A DNA stretch of 64,000 nt from Halorussus ruber (GTDB lineage Archaea; Halobacteriota; Halobacteria; Halobacteriales; Haladaptataceae), in assembly GCF_004765785.1 (NCBI RefSeq), contig NZ_ML219769.1, positions 62,001 to 126,000 on the forward strand, in the 5' to 3' direction. Positions 34,203-41,990 of this stretch are shown here, piece after piece (positions within the stretch are counted from its first letter, which is position 1; each line of letters begins with the position of its first letter). Made by a program: the position numbers and the translations under genes. Under the pieces are notes generated by a model. The model was not told where the DNA came from, searched no databases, and saw only the letters and a list, made by a program, of their open reading frames with translations.

Positions 34203-34484
34203 CTTGTCTGGCGTGTGAGATAGAGAGTCAAGGTGTGACTTCTGGAGTGTGAGACACAGAACCGAGGCGTGACTCCGCCAAAACGCCCGCTCGGAGAAGC
34301 ATCGAGTAACTAATTCTGTCTAAGAGAAACTAAATGAGATTCTTTAAATATATTTAGAATTTCTAAAGACTGTATTACATTGCTCAACTACGCCGAGGCT
34401 CCATCGCCGTTTCCGGAACGTCTCTCACCGACACCAACCGACCGAGGACAAGGGCTTAGGACGCGCCCGCCAAACGACTCACCG
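34203..34484. other. intergenic region with AT-rich island
   Basis: No gene is seen. Direct repeats of the kind GTGTGA(G/C) recur at 34213-34275 (GCGTGTGAGATAG, GGTGTGACTTC, AGTGTGAGACA, GGCGTGACTCC), about 20 bp apart. An AT-rich island at 34320-34375 (TTTAAATATATTTAGAATT) can serve as promoter for the zinc-ribbon regulator at 34485. Confidence 0.45.
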
Positions 34485-35438
34485 ATGGCTGACAGTGCGC
34501 CCGTCTCACCGGAAGCGGCGTTCTCGGCGTTGGGTAGCGAACTGCGAACCGAAATCCTGCGGGTGTTCGCGGAGGCCGAACGCGACGAGCGGGGCGAGGA
34601 GGGCGCGCTCACGTTCAAGGAACTCTACGACGAGGTCCCCATCGACAGCACGTCGCAACTGTCCTACCACTTGGACCTCCTCGACGAAATCTTCCTCTAC
34701 AAGGACGACGACCGCTACCGACTCACCCAAGCGGGCGACAGAATCGTCCGGGCGATACTCTCGGGCACCTACTCCGAGCGCCCGTCGTTCGAGGCCACCG
34801 AGGTCGAGGGGATGTGCCCGTCCTGCGAGTCGGCGGACCTGCGGGCCGAGTACAGCGAGAAGGCCCTCTCGGTCCGGTGTCCCGACTGTGAGATTCCCAT
34901 CGTCACCTACGACCTCTCCCCGGCAGAGGCCAAAGACCGGACGAGCGAGGAGATTCTCCGGTCGTGCGACCGGCGGATTCACCACGAGTACGCGACTGCG
35001 CTCCGGGGGACCTGCCCGGTCTGTGGCGGTCGAACCGCGGTCGAAATCGGCACCGACGAGACGGTCGAGTCGATAACGCACTACTGTATCGCACGGTGTG
35101 AGAGTTGCTACCGGCAGGTCTTCGCGCCGCTGTACGTCCGCCTGCTCTACCACCCCGCGGTCGTCGCGTTCTACTGGGAGCGCGGCGTGGACATCCAGTC
35201 GGTCCCCTTCTGGGAGGTCCAGAAGTACATCCGCGAGTGGGAGACCGAGGTCCACGACGAGGACTCCTTCCGCGCGACGATTACGGTCCGGTATCGGGGA
35301 GCAGAGGGACGCGACGGTGACGAGTCCATCCGAGGAGACGAAGGCGACCGCTCACGAGACGACGAACTGAAACTGCTCCTCGACGGCGCGCTCGACGTGG
35401 AACCAGCGACTCCCGAGAAGCAGAAAATCGACGGCTGA
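34485..35438 (+). CDS. ArsR-like HTH protein with zinc-ribbon pairs (haloarchaeal DUF7351-type)
   Basis: This 317-aa protein has an N-terminal winged helix (about 12-90: SALGSELRTEILRVFAEAE, FKELYDEVPIDSTSQLSYHLDLL). Two cysteine clusters follow, CPSCESADL..VRCPDCE near 105-128 and CPVCGG..CESCYRQ near 175-205, likely two zinc ribbons. The acidic C-tail is probably disordered. It acts presumably as a regulator; the ligand is unknown. ATG at 34485 (MADSAPVSPE) fits the HTH start; the longer frame back to 34380 is unlikely. Confidence 0.87.
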   Translation: MADSAPVSPEAAFSALGSELRTEILRVFAEAERDERGEEGALTFKELYDEVPIDSTSQLSYHLDLLDEIFLYKDDDRYRLTQAGDRIVRAILSGTYSERPSFEATEVEGMCPSCESADLRAEYSEKALSVRCPDCEIPIVTYDLSPAEAKDRTSEEILRSCDRRIHHEYATALRGTCPVCGGRTAVEIGTDETVESITHYCIARCESCYRQVFAPLYVRLLYHPAVVAFYWERGVDIQSVPFWEVQKYIREWETEVHDEDSFRATITVRYRGAEGRDGDESIRGDEGDRSRDDELKLLLDGALDVEPATPEKQKIDG

Positions 35439-35531
35439 CCGCCGCTGACTCTGTCGAAACCCTTCGGCGCTGACAGCAGGGAGCGTGAGCAACTCGTGGT
35501 GCGAAATTATAGAATTTAACTGACCTTTTTC

Positions 35532-35768
35532 TCATACATAGTTGGTTGACATAAGTAGGAGAAGCACCCCGATTCCTATCAAAACCGCGCCCCACAGTCT
35601 TGTAAGTTTCACTTTCCACTCTTTTGGCTCTATTTCCGAGCGCCGTCGCTTACTTCCGATAGCGTCCCATCGCTCGCTGATTTTTGCAACCTTGTACGGC
35701 CAAATTACTGCTCGTACACCGAATCCGAGTGCAATTACTCCCATAATCAGTCCGATCAGGTTAACCAT
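35532..35768 (-). CDS. small two-helix membrane protein, AT-rich gene
   Basis: This 78-aa protein has a helix at its start (MVNLIGLIMGVIALGFGVRAVIW), a basic middle (RWDAIGSKRRRSEIEPKEWKVK) and a second helix (LWGAVLIGIGVLLLLMST). The W..P..A..W pattern is like small DUF6199-type proteins, a weak resemblance. The base composition is clearly lower in GC than the neighbours, including the flanks 35769-36010, so it may be acquired DNA. ATG at 35768 is preferred over the longer frame to 35927. Confidence 0.65.
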   Translation of the reverse strand: MVNLIGLIMGVIALGFGVRAVIWPYKVAKISERWDAIGSKRRRSEIEPKEWKVKLTRLWGAVLIGIGVLLLLMSTNYV

Positions 35769-36013
35769 ATTATAACTAGTATCTATCAGGACATTTATCT
35801 TCGGGAATATCTGACCGACTCGATTAATGCACGCTCGATATTTCGCACGGTCGGGAACGTCTATCAGCAGATGATGTTTTTGGCAAGGCTCCGCTGTTCT
35901 ACTCTCGAATGGTCGGACTCCAGTCACGGTAAGTCAAAATATTTTGAGTAGCAACCCTGACAAAATGTAATCCTATTGATAATACTTTTCACCCCTGACA
36001 GCGAAAGCCCCGT

Positions 36014-36898
36014 ATGAAACTGACCGAACCGATTCGGAAACGACGCCTCACGTCCTTTTTCGTCCTCGCCTACGCGCTGGCGTGGGGCCTCGAAGCGGTA
36101 CCGGACTTGCTGGGAATGACACAGCCGTCGTGGCCGAGTTGGTTCGTCACGGGCTTTCTGGGCGCGCTCTCGCCCTCCGTCGCGGCGGCAATCGTCGTCT
36201 ACGCCAGCGGCGAGAGCGTCCGCGAGTGGCTCGGGAGCATCCTCAAGTTCCGCGTCCACCCCAAGTGGTACGCGCTCGCCATCGGCGTCCCCTTCGCCAT
36301 CACCTACGCGACCGGGGTCGCCTCGTGGGCGCTCGGTGGTCCAATCGACTGGGCGTCCTTCGAACTCGCGCCGACGACCATCGTCATCGGCGTCGTCCTC
36401 GGGACCCTGCTGGGCGGCGGGCAGGAGGAGCTCGGCTGGCGCGGGTTCGCCCAACCGGAGCTACAGGAGCGATACGGGGCGTTTCGCGCCGCGCTCGTCG
36501 TCGGCCTGTTCTGGGGCTTCTGGCACCTCCCGCAGTTCGTCCCCGGCGGCGTCCGCGCCGACTGGCCAGCCTCGATGGTGGCGGCGTACTTCGTCGGCAT
36601 CGTCGGCTTCTCGGTGCTTCTGGCGTGGGTGTTCAACGGCTCCGGCGGGAGCGCGTGGCTCGCCATGCTGATGCACGGCGCGGACAACGCCACGCAGGGG
36701 CGCATCCCCATCGACCTGTCGGTGGTCGCGCCCGAGGGGGAACTCCTCCCCGAGACGCTGGTCACGGTCAACGTGCCCCACGCGATTCTGACGTGGCTGG
36801 TCGCGCTCGCCGTCGTCGGCCTCGTCGGAAGGAGCCTCTACCAGAATCGGGTGCGCGGTCTGACTGTCAGAGCTGGCCGACCGGCAGGAGGAGACTGA
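36014..36898 (+). CDS. CPBP-family intramembrane metalloprotease (CAAX/Abi type)
   Basis: This 294-aa protein has about eight helices and the CPBP motifs: QEELGWRGF (EExxxR, near 137), FWGFWHLP (FxxxH, near 167) and a late histidine in MLMHGADN (near 220). These form the metal site of Rce1-type glutamyl proteases. Prokaryotic roles include self-immunity to bacteriocins and peptide maturation. It begins 3 bp before an ABC exporter pair on the same strand, so it may process or protect from what the exporter moves (inference). Confidence 0.92.
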   Translation: MKLTEPIRKRRLTSFFVLAYALAWGLEAVPDLLGMTQPSWPSWFVTGFLGALSPSVAAAIVVYASGESVREWLGSILKFRVHPKWYALAIGVPFAITYATGVASWALGGPIDWASFELAPTTIVIGVVLGTLLGGGQEELGWRGFAQPELQERYGAFRAALVVGLFWGFWHLPQFVPGGVRADWPASMVAAYFVGIVGFSVLLAWVFNGSGGSAWLAMLMHGADNATQGRIPIDLSVVAPEGELLPETLVTVNVPHAILTWLVALAVVGLVGRSLYQNRVRGLTVRAGRPAGGD

Positions 36899-36900
36899 AC

Positions 36901-37863
36901 GTGCCCGCAATCGAAACCCGCAACCTGACCAAGCGGTACGGAAAGGACGTCTACGCCGTCAACGACCTCTCGCTGACGGTCGAGGAGGGCGAGGTGTTCG
37001 GCTTCCTCGGCCCCAACGGCGCAGGCAAGTCCACGACAATCGACGTGCTGTTGGACTACATCCGACCGACCTCGGGGTCCGCGACCGTGCTGGGCTACGA
37101 CGCCCAGCGCGAGGCCGAGGAGATTCACGACCGAATCGGGATTCTGCCCGACGGCTACAGCCTCTACGACCGGCTCACCGGGCGCGAACACGTCGAGTTC
37201 GCCATCGACATGCAGGGCGTCGAGGACGACCCGGACCGGATTCTCGACCGGGTCGGTCTGGACCCGACCGCCGCGAATCGGCCCGCGGGCGGCTACTCGA
37301 AGGGGATGAGCCAACGCCTCGCCTTGGGGATGGCGCTGGTCGGCGACCCCGACCTACTGATTCTGGACGAACCCTCGTCGGGACTCGACCCCGACGGCAT
37401 CCGCGACATTCGGGAGATTACCAGACAGCACGCCGAGGACGGCGGGACCGTCTTCTTCTCGTCGCACATCCTGAGTCAAGTCGAGGCGGTCTGCGACCGC
37501 GTGGGCATCCTGAACCGCGGGCGGTTGGTCGCCGAGGACTCAATCGAGGGGCTGCGCGAGGCGCTCGGAACCGGCGCGACCATCGCGCTGACCGTGGATT
37601 CGCCGCCCACCGGCCTCACCGTCGAAGGACTCGACGGCGTCTCGGACGCGACCGTCGAGGAGAATCTGGTCCGAGCGACCTGCACCGACCCGACCGCGAA
37701 AATCGCGGTCATCGACAGGGTGCGGGACGCGGGGAGCGCGATACTGGACATCGAAATCAGCGAGTCGTCGCTCGAAGAGCTGTTCGCCGAGTACACCCAT
37801 CCCGACGAGCCAGCGCCGGAGGTAGCTCCGGCCACAGAGGCAAGTCCGGAGGCGAACCGATGA
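36901..37863 (+). CDS. ABC transporter ATP-binding protein
   Basis: This 320-aa ATPase, GTG start at 36901, has Walker A GPNGAGKST near 35-43, the Q-loop ILPDGYSLYDRLT, signature YSKGMSQRLALG (variant of LSGGQ) near 133, Walker B LLILDEPSSGLDP near 155 and switch H in FFSSHIL. The C-terminal ~100 residues resemble the DUF4162 tail of exporter ATPases. Its stop overlaps the permease ATG by 4 bp (ATGA). The lineage is that of CcmA/NosF-like ATPases for ABC-2 exporters. Confidence 0.93.
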   Translation: MPAIETRNLTKRYGKDVYAVNDLSLTVEEGEVFGFLGPNGAGKSTTIDVLLDYIRPTSGSATVLGYDAQREAEEIHDRIGILPDGYSLYDRLTGREHVEFAIDMQGVEDDPDRILDRVGLDPTAANRPAGGYSKGMSQRLALGMALVGDPDLLILDEPSSGLDPDGIRDIREITRQHAEDGGTVFFSSHILSQVEAVCDRVGILNRGRLVAEDSIEGLREALGTGATIALTVDSPPTGLTVEGLDGVSDATVEENLVRATCTDPTAKIAVIDRVRDAGSAILDIEISESSLEELFAEYTHPDEPAPEVAPATEASPEANR

Positions 37864-38696
37864 GCTGGCGCGTCATCGCCCGGCGGGAGTTCGACGACTC
37901 GGTTCGGTCGCGGCTCCTCTGGGGACTCGTCGCCGTCGTCGCGGTCATGATGGCGGTGACCTCCATCGTGCCGCTGGCGATTCCCGCGATGGACGCCTCG
38001 GCGCTGATGGGGCTGGGCGCGGCCAGCGAGTTCGCCGCGATGCTGGTGCCCATCGTCGCGCTCGTGGCCGCCTACCTCGCCATCGCTGGCGAGCGAGAGT
38101 CGGGGAGCCTGCGCCTCCTGCTCGGTCTCGAACCGACCCGGCGAAGGGTCGTCCTCGGGAAGTTCCTCGGCCGAGGAGCGGTCGTCGCGGTCGGTCTCGC
38201 CATCGGGTTCGTCCTCGCCAGCGCCCTCTCGTGGGTCGTCTACGGCGGGCTTCCGGTCGGCGCGTTCCTCGCGGTCCTCGCGCTCACGGTGGGACTGGGC
38301 ATCTCGTTCGTCGGCATCGCGGTCGGCATCTCAGCGGCGACCCCGACGCGAGCGAGGGCCATGACGCTGGGCATCGCCAGCTACCTTGGCCTCGCGCTCC
38401 TCTGGGACCTGCTTCCGCAGGGCGCGCATCTCGTCGTCGAGGGGTCGCCGCCGGGCGGGTCCGTTCCGGCGTGGTTCCTGCTCCTCGAAGGCCTGAGTCC
38501 CTCGGGAGCCTACAGCGCGCTCGTCACGAGGGCGCTGAGCGGGGCCGACCCCGCGCTCCCCGGCCCGGAGGCCCTCCTCGGCGGTCCCGTGCCGGTCTTC
38601 CTCGAATGGTGGGTGTTCGTCCTCGTGCTGGTGGCGTGGACTGTCGTGCCACTCCTCGGAGGCTACTGGGTCTTCGAGCGGGCGGACCTGAACTGA
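37860..38696 (+). CDS. ABC-2 type permease (NosY-like)
   Basis: This 278-aa permease has six predicted helices, starting MSWRVIARREFDDSVRSRLLWG, a typical ABC-2 N-terminus. The segment ESGSLRLLLGLEPTRRRVVLGKFLGRG is the coupling part usual in the NosY/CcmB-like group. It pairs with the preceding ATPase. The substrate is unknown. Confidence 0.92.
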   Translation: MSWRVIARREFDDSVRSRLLWGLVAVVAVMMAVTSIVPLAIPAMDASALMGLGAASEFAAMLVPIVALVAAYLAIAGERESGSLRLLLGLEPTRRRVVLGKFLGRGAVVAVGLAIGFVLASALSWVVYGGLPVGAFLAVLALTVGLGISFVGIAVGISAATPTRARAMTLGIASYLGLALLWDLLPQGAHLVVEGSPPGGSVPAWFLLLEGLSPSGAYSALVTRALSGADPALPGPEALLGGPVPVFLEWWVFVLVLVAWTVVPLLGGYWVFERADLN

Positions 38697-38727
38697 GTAG
38701 AATCGGAGTGCGAAAGCGACGACCGAC

Positions 38728-39738
38728 TCAGAGTCCGGCGTAGGGGCCGCCCTTCGCCTCGGTGAGTCGCCGGACCTGCTCGTCGGAGAGGTCGATTTGG
38801 GCCGCGGCGAGGTTCTCTTCGAGCTGGTCCGTGGTTCGCGCGCCGACGATGGGCGCGGTGACGCCGTCGCGGTGCATGAGCCACGCCAAGGCGGTCTGGG
38901 CGGGCGTGGCGTCGACCTCGTCTGCGACCGCGTCGAGTTCGTCGTGGAGGTCGAAGTTCTCCTCGGTCAGGTAGGCGTCTTGGAAGCGACTCGACTCGGC
39001 CGCGCGGGACTCGCCGCTGAGTCCGTCCTCGCGGGAGTACTTGCCGGTCAGGAAGCCCTGCCCGAGCGGACTCCACGGGCAGACCGCGAGGTCCGACTGG
39101 CGGGCCATCTCCAGATAGTCCCCTTCGATTTCGCGGTCCACGAGGTTGTACCGGGGCTGGAGGACGGTGAACGGCTCCCAGCCCTCGGACTTGGCGATTT
39201 CGTTGGCCTTGGCGACTTTCCAGGCGTTCGGTCGGAGCGTCGACGCGCCGAGGTAGTGGACCTTTCCGGCCTCGACGAGGCCGTTGAGCGTCTTCATCAT
39301 CTCGCGGGCCGGGGTCTGGTCGTCCCAGCGGTGGATGTACAGCACGTCGATGTAGTCGGTGTCGAGCCGGTCGAGAATCGCGTCCACGCGGTGGCGGATG
39401 TTCTTGCGGTTGGTGCCGCGACTGTTCGGGTCGCCGTCTCGAATCTGCCAGTAAATCTTCGAGGCGACGGTGTAGCGCTCTCGGTCGCGCTCGGCGAGCC
39501 AGTTGCCGATCCACTCTTCGGCCTTGCCGCCGCCGTACACGTCGGCCGCGTCGATGTACCGACCGCCAGCGGCCTCGTAGCCGTCGAGGAGTTCGTAGGC
39601 GCGCTCCTCGCCGATTTCGACGTTGCCCTCCTCGGTCTCCTTTCCGAATCGCCACGTGCCGAACTGGAGTTCGCTGGTCTGGATGCCGGTCCGGCCGAGT
39701 TGTACGAAGTCGAGGTCGAGTGAGTCGGCGTCAGTCAT
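38728..39738 (-). CDS. aldo/keto reductase
   Basis: This 336-aa NAD(P)H-dependent oxidoreductase has the catalytic tetrad in family setting: Asp in YIDAADVYGGG (Tyr of the same motif), Lys in VASKIY and His in LYIHRWD. The C-terminal cofactor region reads APIVGARTTDQLEENLAA. ATG at 39738 (MTDADSLDLDFVQLGRTG) is chosen; the frame continues upstream without homology. It converges with the ABC permease and has an AT-rich upstream region. Confidence 0.93.
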   Translation of the reverse strand: MTDADSLDLDFVQLGRTGIQTSELQFGTWRFGKETEEGNVEIGEERAYELLDGYEAAGGRYIDAADVYGGGKAEEWIGNWLAERDRERYTVASKIYWQIRDGDPNSRGTNRKNIRHRVDAILDRLDTDYIDVLYIHRWDDQTPAREMMKTLNGLVEAGKVHYLGASTLRPNAWKVAKANEIAKSEGWEPFTVLQPRYNLVDREIEGDYLEMARQSDLAVCPWSPLGQGFLTGKYSREDGLSGESRAAESSRFQDAYLTEENFDLHDELDAVADEVDATPAQTALAWLMHRDGVTAPIVGARTTDQLEENLAAAQIDLSDEQVRRLTEAKGGPYAGL

Positions 39739-39870
39739 AGCCACTCGGTAGTACGCACAACGGCCTGAAAAGGGTTTAAAAACCGGCAGGCGCGGGGGAA
39801 TATCTCCTCGTGCGTGACTCCCAACGAAACGCACCGCGACGAAGAACGAAAACGTACAGCGACGAGCGAC

Positions 39871-39945
39871 GCTGGAGAATATATTTATTACTTATAAGAA
39901 TAAAATAATTTTTAAATATAATAAAATATTTCTGAACGTGTTTTT
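39871..39945. other. AT-rich block beside the 18-bp array
   Basis: About 75 bp consist almost only of A and T (AATATATTTATTACTTATAA and onward), extreme against the surrounding sequence. It lies between the aldo/keto reductase promoter and repeat block A. It could be a promoter, a region that melts easily, or part of the segregation site. Confidence 0.6.
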
Positions 39946-39971
39946 GGGCGGGAGCGCGCCCACTAACAGCG

Positions 39972-40188
39972 TTTATACATTCTAAACTGTGTGGATATTC
40001 TAAACTCTGTAAATATTCTACACCTTTCAGGCATTCTAGACCTTGTAGATATTCTACACCTTGTAAACATTCTACACCTTGCGAAGATTTTAGATATTGC
40101 GGGTCCTGGAGACGTTGCAGACTGTTTAGAACCTGTGGACCGTCGAAAATTCGCAGACGATCTCAGAACTTGCGGCCCCTCCAGACCC
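39972..40188 (+). repeat. 18-bp degenerate array, block A (downstream of the parA operon)
   Basis: Twelve head-to-tail 18-bp units run without gaps, e.g. TGTGGATATTCTAAACTC, TGTAAATATTCTACACCT, TGTAGATATTCTACACCT and TGTAAACATTCTACACCT. The best unit is a dyad (TGTAGA-TAT-TCTACA) plus 3 bp. Units grow more GC-rich toward the gene and run up to the stop codon of the partner gene. Unlike a CRISPR array there are no spacers. Confidence 0.88.
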
Positions 40189-40203
40189 CGACCCTCGCGG
40201 GAC

Positions 40204-40692
40204 CTACTCGTCGTCCCGGAGTTGGACGACGAGGTCCGCGACCTCCTCGGGTCGCTCGGCCGCGAGGCGAATCATCGCGTCGTGGAGTTCGCGCCCGGCG
40301 AGGTCCCGCACGTCGTGTTCGCGCCGGAGGACGCCCTCGACTTCGAACTCGACGTCGTCCAGCGTGTCGCGGGCGGTTTCGGTCCGCGGGTAGATGCTGG
40401 TCTGGGCCGTCGTCCCGAAGTCGAAGGCGGGGCCGCCCTCGTCTGTCTCCTCGGTTTCGGCGGATTTCTCGACTTCGTTGGATTCCTCGGCCCCGTCAGT
40501 GTTTTTCTCCACTTCGGCTTCCTCCTCGGCGGCGTCTCCGGTTTTCTCCTCGGCGGCGTCTCCGACTTCCCCCTCGGCGACATCTTCGGACTCCGACGTG
40601 AGCGCGTCGGAGTCCGAAGTTTCCGCGTCCTCGTCGTCGCTTCCCTCGCCGAGTTGCTCGCTGATTCCCGCGAAGCGGTTGTCGTCAGCCAT
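40204..40692 (-). CDS. acidic ParA-partner protein, candidate centromere-binding protein
   Basis: I do not recognise this 162-aa protein. Residues ~15-90 are a disordered, Glu/Asp/Ser-rich region with small repeats (GDAAEEKTGDAAEEEAEVEK). Residues ~95-162 form a compact helical domain (SIYPRTETARDTLDDVEFEVEG.., GRELHDAMIRLAAERPEEVADLVVQLRDDE). It starts inside the last codons of parA (8-bp overlap). Small partners in this place (ParG, Omega, AspA-type) bind the centromere, which makes this a candidate binder of the flanking 18-bp units. No HTH or RHH is obvious. Confidence 0.7.
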   Translation of the reverse strand: MADDNRFAGISEQLGEGSDDEDAETSDSDALTSESEDVAEGEVGDAAEEKTGDAAEEEAEVEKNTDGAEESNEVEKSAETEETDEGGPAFDFGTTAQTSIYPRTETARDTLDDVEFEVEGVLRREHDVRDLAGRELHDAMIRLAAERPEEVADLVVQLRDDE

Positions 40693-41545
40693 CGAGGCGC
40701 ACCTCCTCGCGCTGGGCCTCCTCGCTTTCCGAGGCGACCTCGCCGCGTTCCACGATTGCCGCGAGTTCGTCGAGGCGCGGGAGCATGTCGCTCTCGGGGT
40801 CGTACTCGGCCAGCGGGACGCCCTCTCGCCACGCCCGACTGAACGCGATGCGGTCGCGGATGCCCGGGCCGGGCGAGTCAGACTGTTCAAAATGTGTGGA
40901 CCGTGCGAACTGTGGAAGCTGTTTGCTGAACGGCGAGTCTTCGAGGTCCGAGATGATTCGCTTCTCCTCGTTGTTGCCCGACAGCGAGTTCGGGACGATG
41001 GCGAGGATTTCGAGTTCGACCTCGTTCTGAATCGGCTTGATTTGCTGGTCGACCATGCGCTCGAACCCGCTGACGCTCGGTTCGCTCATCAGCAGCGGGA
41101 CGATGACGTTACCGGTGGCTATCATCGCGGCGTCCGAGAGCGGGCCGAGGTTCGGCGGGGCGTCCACGACGATGTAGTCGTACTTCTCGCCCAGCAGCGG
41201 CTCGACCACCTTCCGGCGGAGCCAGAGCATGCCGAACGTGGAGTTGCGGACCTTGTCTTCGAGGTCGTCGAAGTCCTCGTGGGCGGGAATCACGTCGAAG
41301 TTCTGTACCTGCTGGATGACGTCCGCCGGATCCGGGCCGTCGTCCTCGGTGAGGACGTGCCCGAGGTGCGTGTCGGCCTTGTAGAACTCCTCGAGGCCGA
41401 CGCCTTCGGTCGCGTTGCCCTGCTGGTCGAGGTCCACGAGGAGGACCTCGTTGCCGCGGGCCGCGAGTCGCTCGGCGAGGTTGATAGCGATGGTCGTTTT
41501 CCCGACGCCACCCTTCTGGAGACTGACGGTTACTGCGCGTGCCAT
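40685..41545 (-). CDS. ParA/Soj-family partition ATPase
   Basis: This 286-aa ATPase begins MARAVTVSLQKGGVGKTT with the deviant Walker A at 11-18 (K11 and K16). It has VLLVDLDQQGNAT (Walker A') and DYIVVDAPPNLGPLSDAAMIA (Walker B), then LLMSEPSVSGFERM. The C-terminus (REGVPLAEYDPESDMLPRLDELA) is typical of Soj-like proteins. There is no N-terminal DNA-binding domain, so it is the short type that binds DNA nonspecifically and needs a partner. A longer frame upstream exists only because the 18-bp repeats stay open in all frames; ATG at 41545 is the start. Confidence 0.94.
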   Translation of the reverse strand: MARAVTVSLQKGGVGKTTIAINLAERLAARGNEVLLVDLDQQGNATEGVGLEEFYKADTHLGHVLTEDDGPDPADVIQQVQNFDVIPAHEDFDDLEDKVRNSTFGMLWLRRKVVEPLLGEKYDYIVVDAPPNLGPLSDAAMIATGNVIVPLLMSEPSVSGFERMVDQQIKPIQNEVELEILAIVPNSLSGNNEEKRIISDLEDSPFSKQLPQFARSTHFEQSDSPGPGIRDRIAFSRAWREGVPLAEYDPESDMLPRLDELAAIVERGEVASESEEAQREEVRLDG

Positions 41546-41777
41546 AGTGATTTTCTCCCTCCTCACGGTCTGAACAGCCCACAATGTGTGGACATTCCAC
41601 GCTTTCCAGACAGTTCGCAACGTGCGGACAGTCGGAAAACTGCGGACGGTTGACAAACTGCAGACAGTCCGCGAACTGTGAGCAGTCTGCGACGTGTGGA
41701 CTGCCTGCGACGTGTGGATTGTCCGTGACGTGTGGACATCACAGACGGTTCGCACGTCGGCGGAACCCCGAAGCGTC

Positions 41778-41806
41778 TGGAATATCCGGACGGTCCGGAT
41801 ATTCCA
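41778..41806. promoter_or_regulatory. perfect 29-bp palindrome inside block B
   Basis: Arms TGGAATATCCGGAC and GTCCGGATATTCCA flank a single G. It lies where the 18-bp phase changes by 9 bp, near the middle of block B and about 230 bp upstream of parA. It may be the nucleation site for the centromere-binding protein and an operator for parA. Confidence 0.75.
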
Positions 41807-41953
41807 CGGTGTTCAGACACCCCACGAGGTTCGGACATTCCACAACGTTCAGACACTCCACAATGTTCGGACAGCTCACGATTTTCGCACACTCTACGAT
41901 GTTCGAGCGCGGTCGGTCGCCCGAGCGTCGCGGGCTTTCCGGACAGTCCAGAC

Positions 41954-41990
41954 GGTCCGGAGTTCTCGCACGGTTCGAGAACTCCGGACC
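41954..41990. repeat. perfect 15-bp-arm inverted repeat inside block B
   Basis: GGTCCGGAGTTCTCG, then 7 bp, then CGAGAACTCCGGACC. The arms are fully complementary. It shares the TCCGGA core with the 29-bp palindrome 150 bp away, so both may bind one protein. Confidence 0.75.

Noticed and set aside
33902-34231. 109-aa minus-strand frame upstream of the tRNAs
   Set aside because: Odd composition (Arg/Thr/Pro-rich), no homology features, and it covers the TATA box and the structured RNA.
39972-40188. Block A as a second CRISPR array
   Set aside because: Units follow each other without spacers and are degenerate; the periodicity is 18 bp, not a 30-bp repeat plus spacer.
39991-40842. Plus-strand open frame across block A and the partner gene
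   Set aside because: It is open because 18 bp is a multiple of 3 and because of the GC-rich antisense code. Residues are repeat-derived (NILHL, DILHL) and then antisense of the acidic protein.
40685-41755. Longer ParA reading frame starting inside the 18-bp repeats (MRTVCDVHTSRTIHTSQ...)
   Set aside because: The N-terminal addition only translates the 18-bp units (period 6 residues). ParA homology starts exactly at the ATG at 41545.
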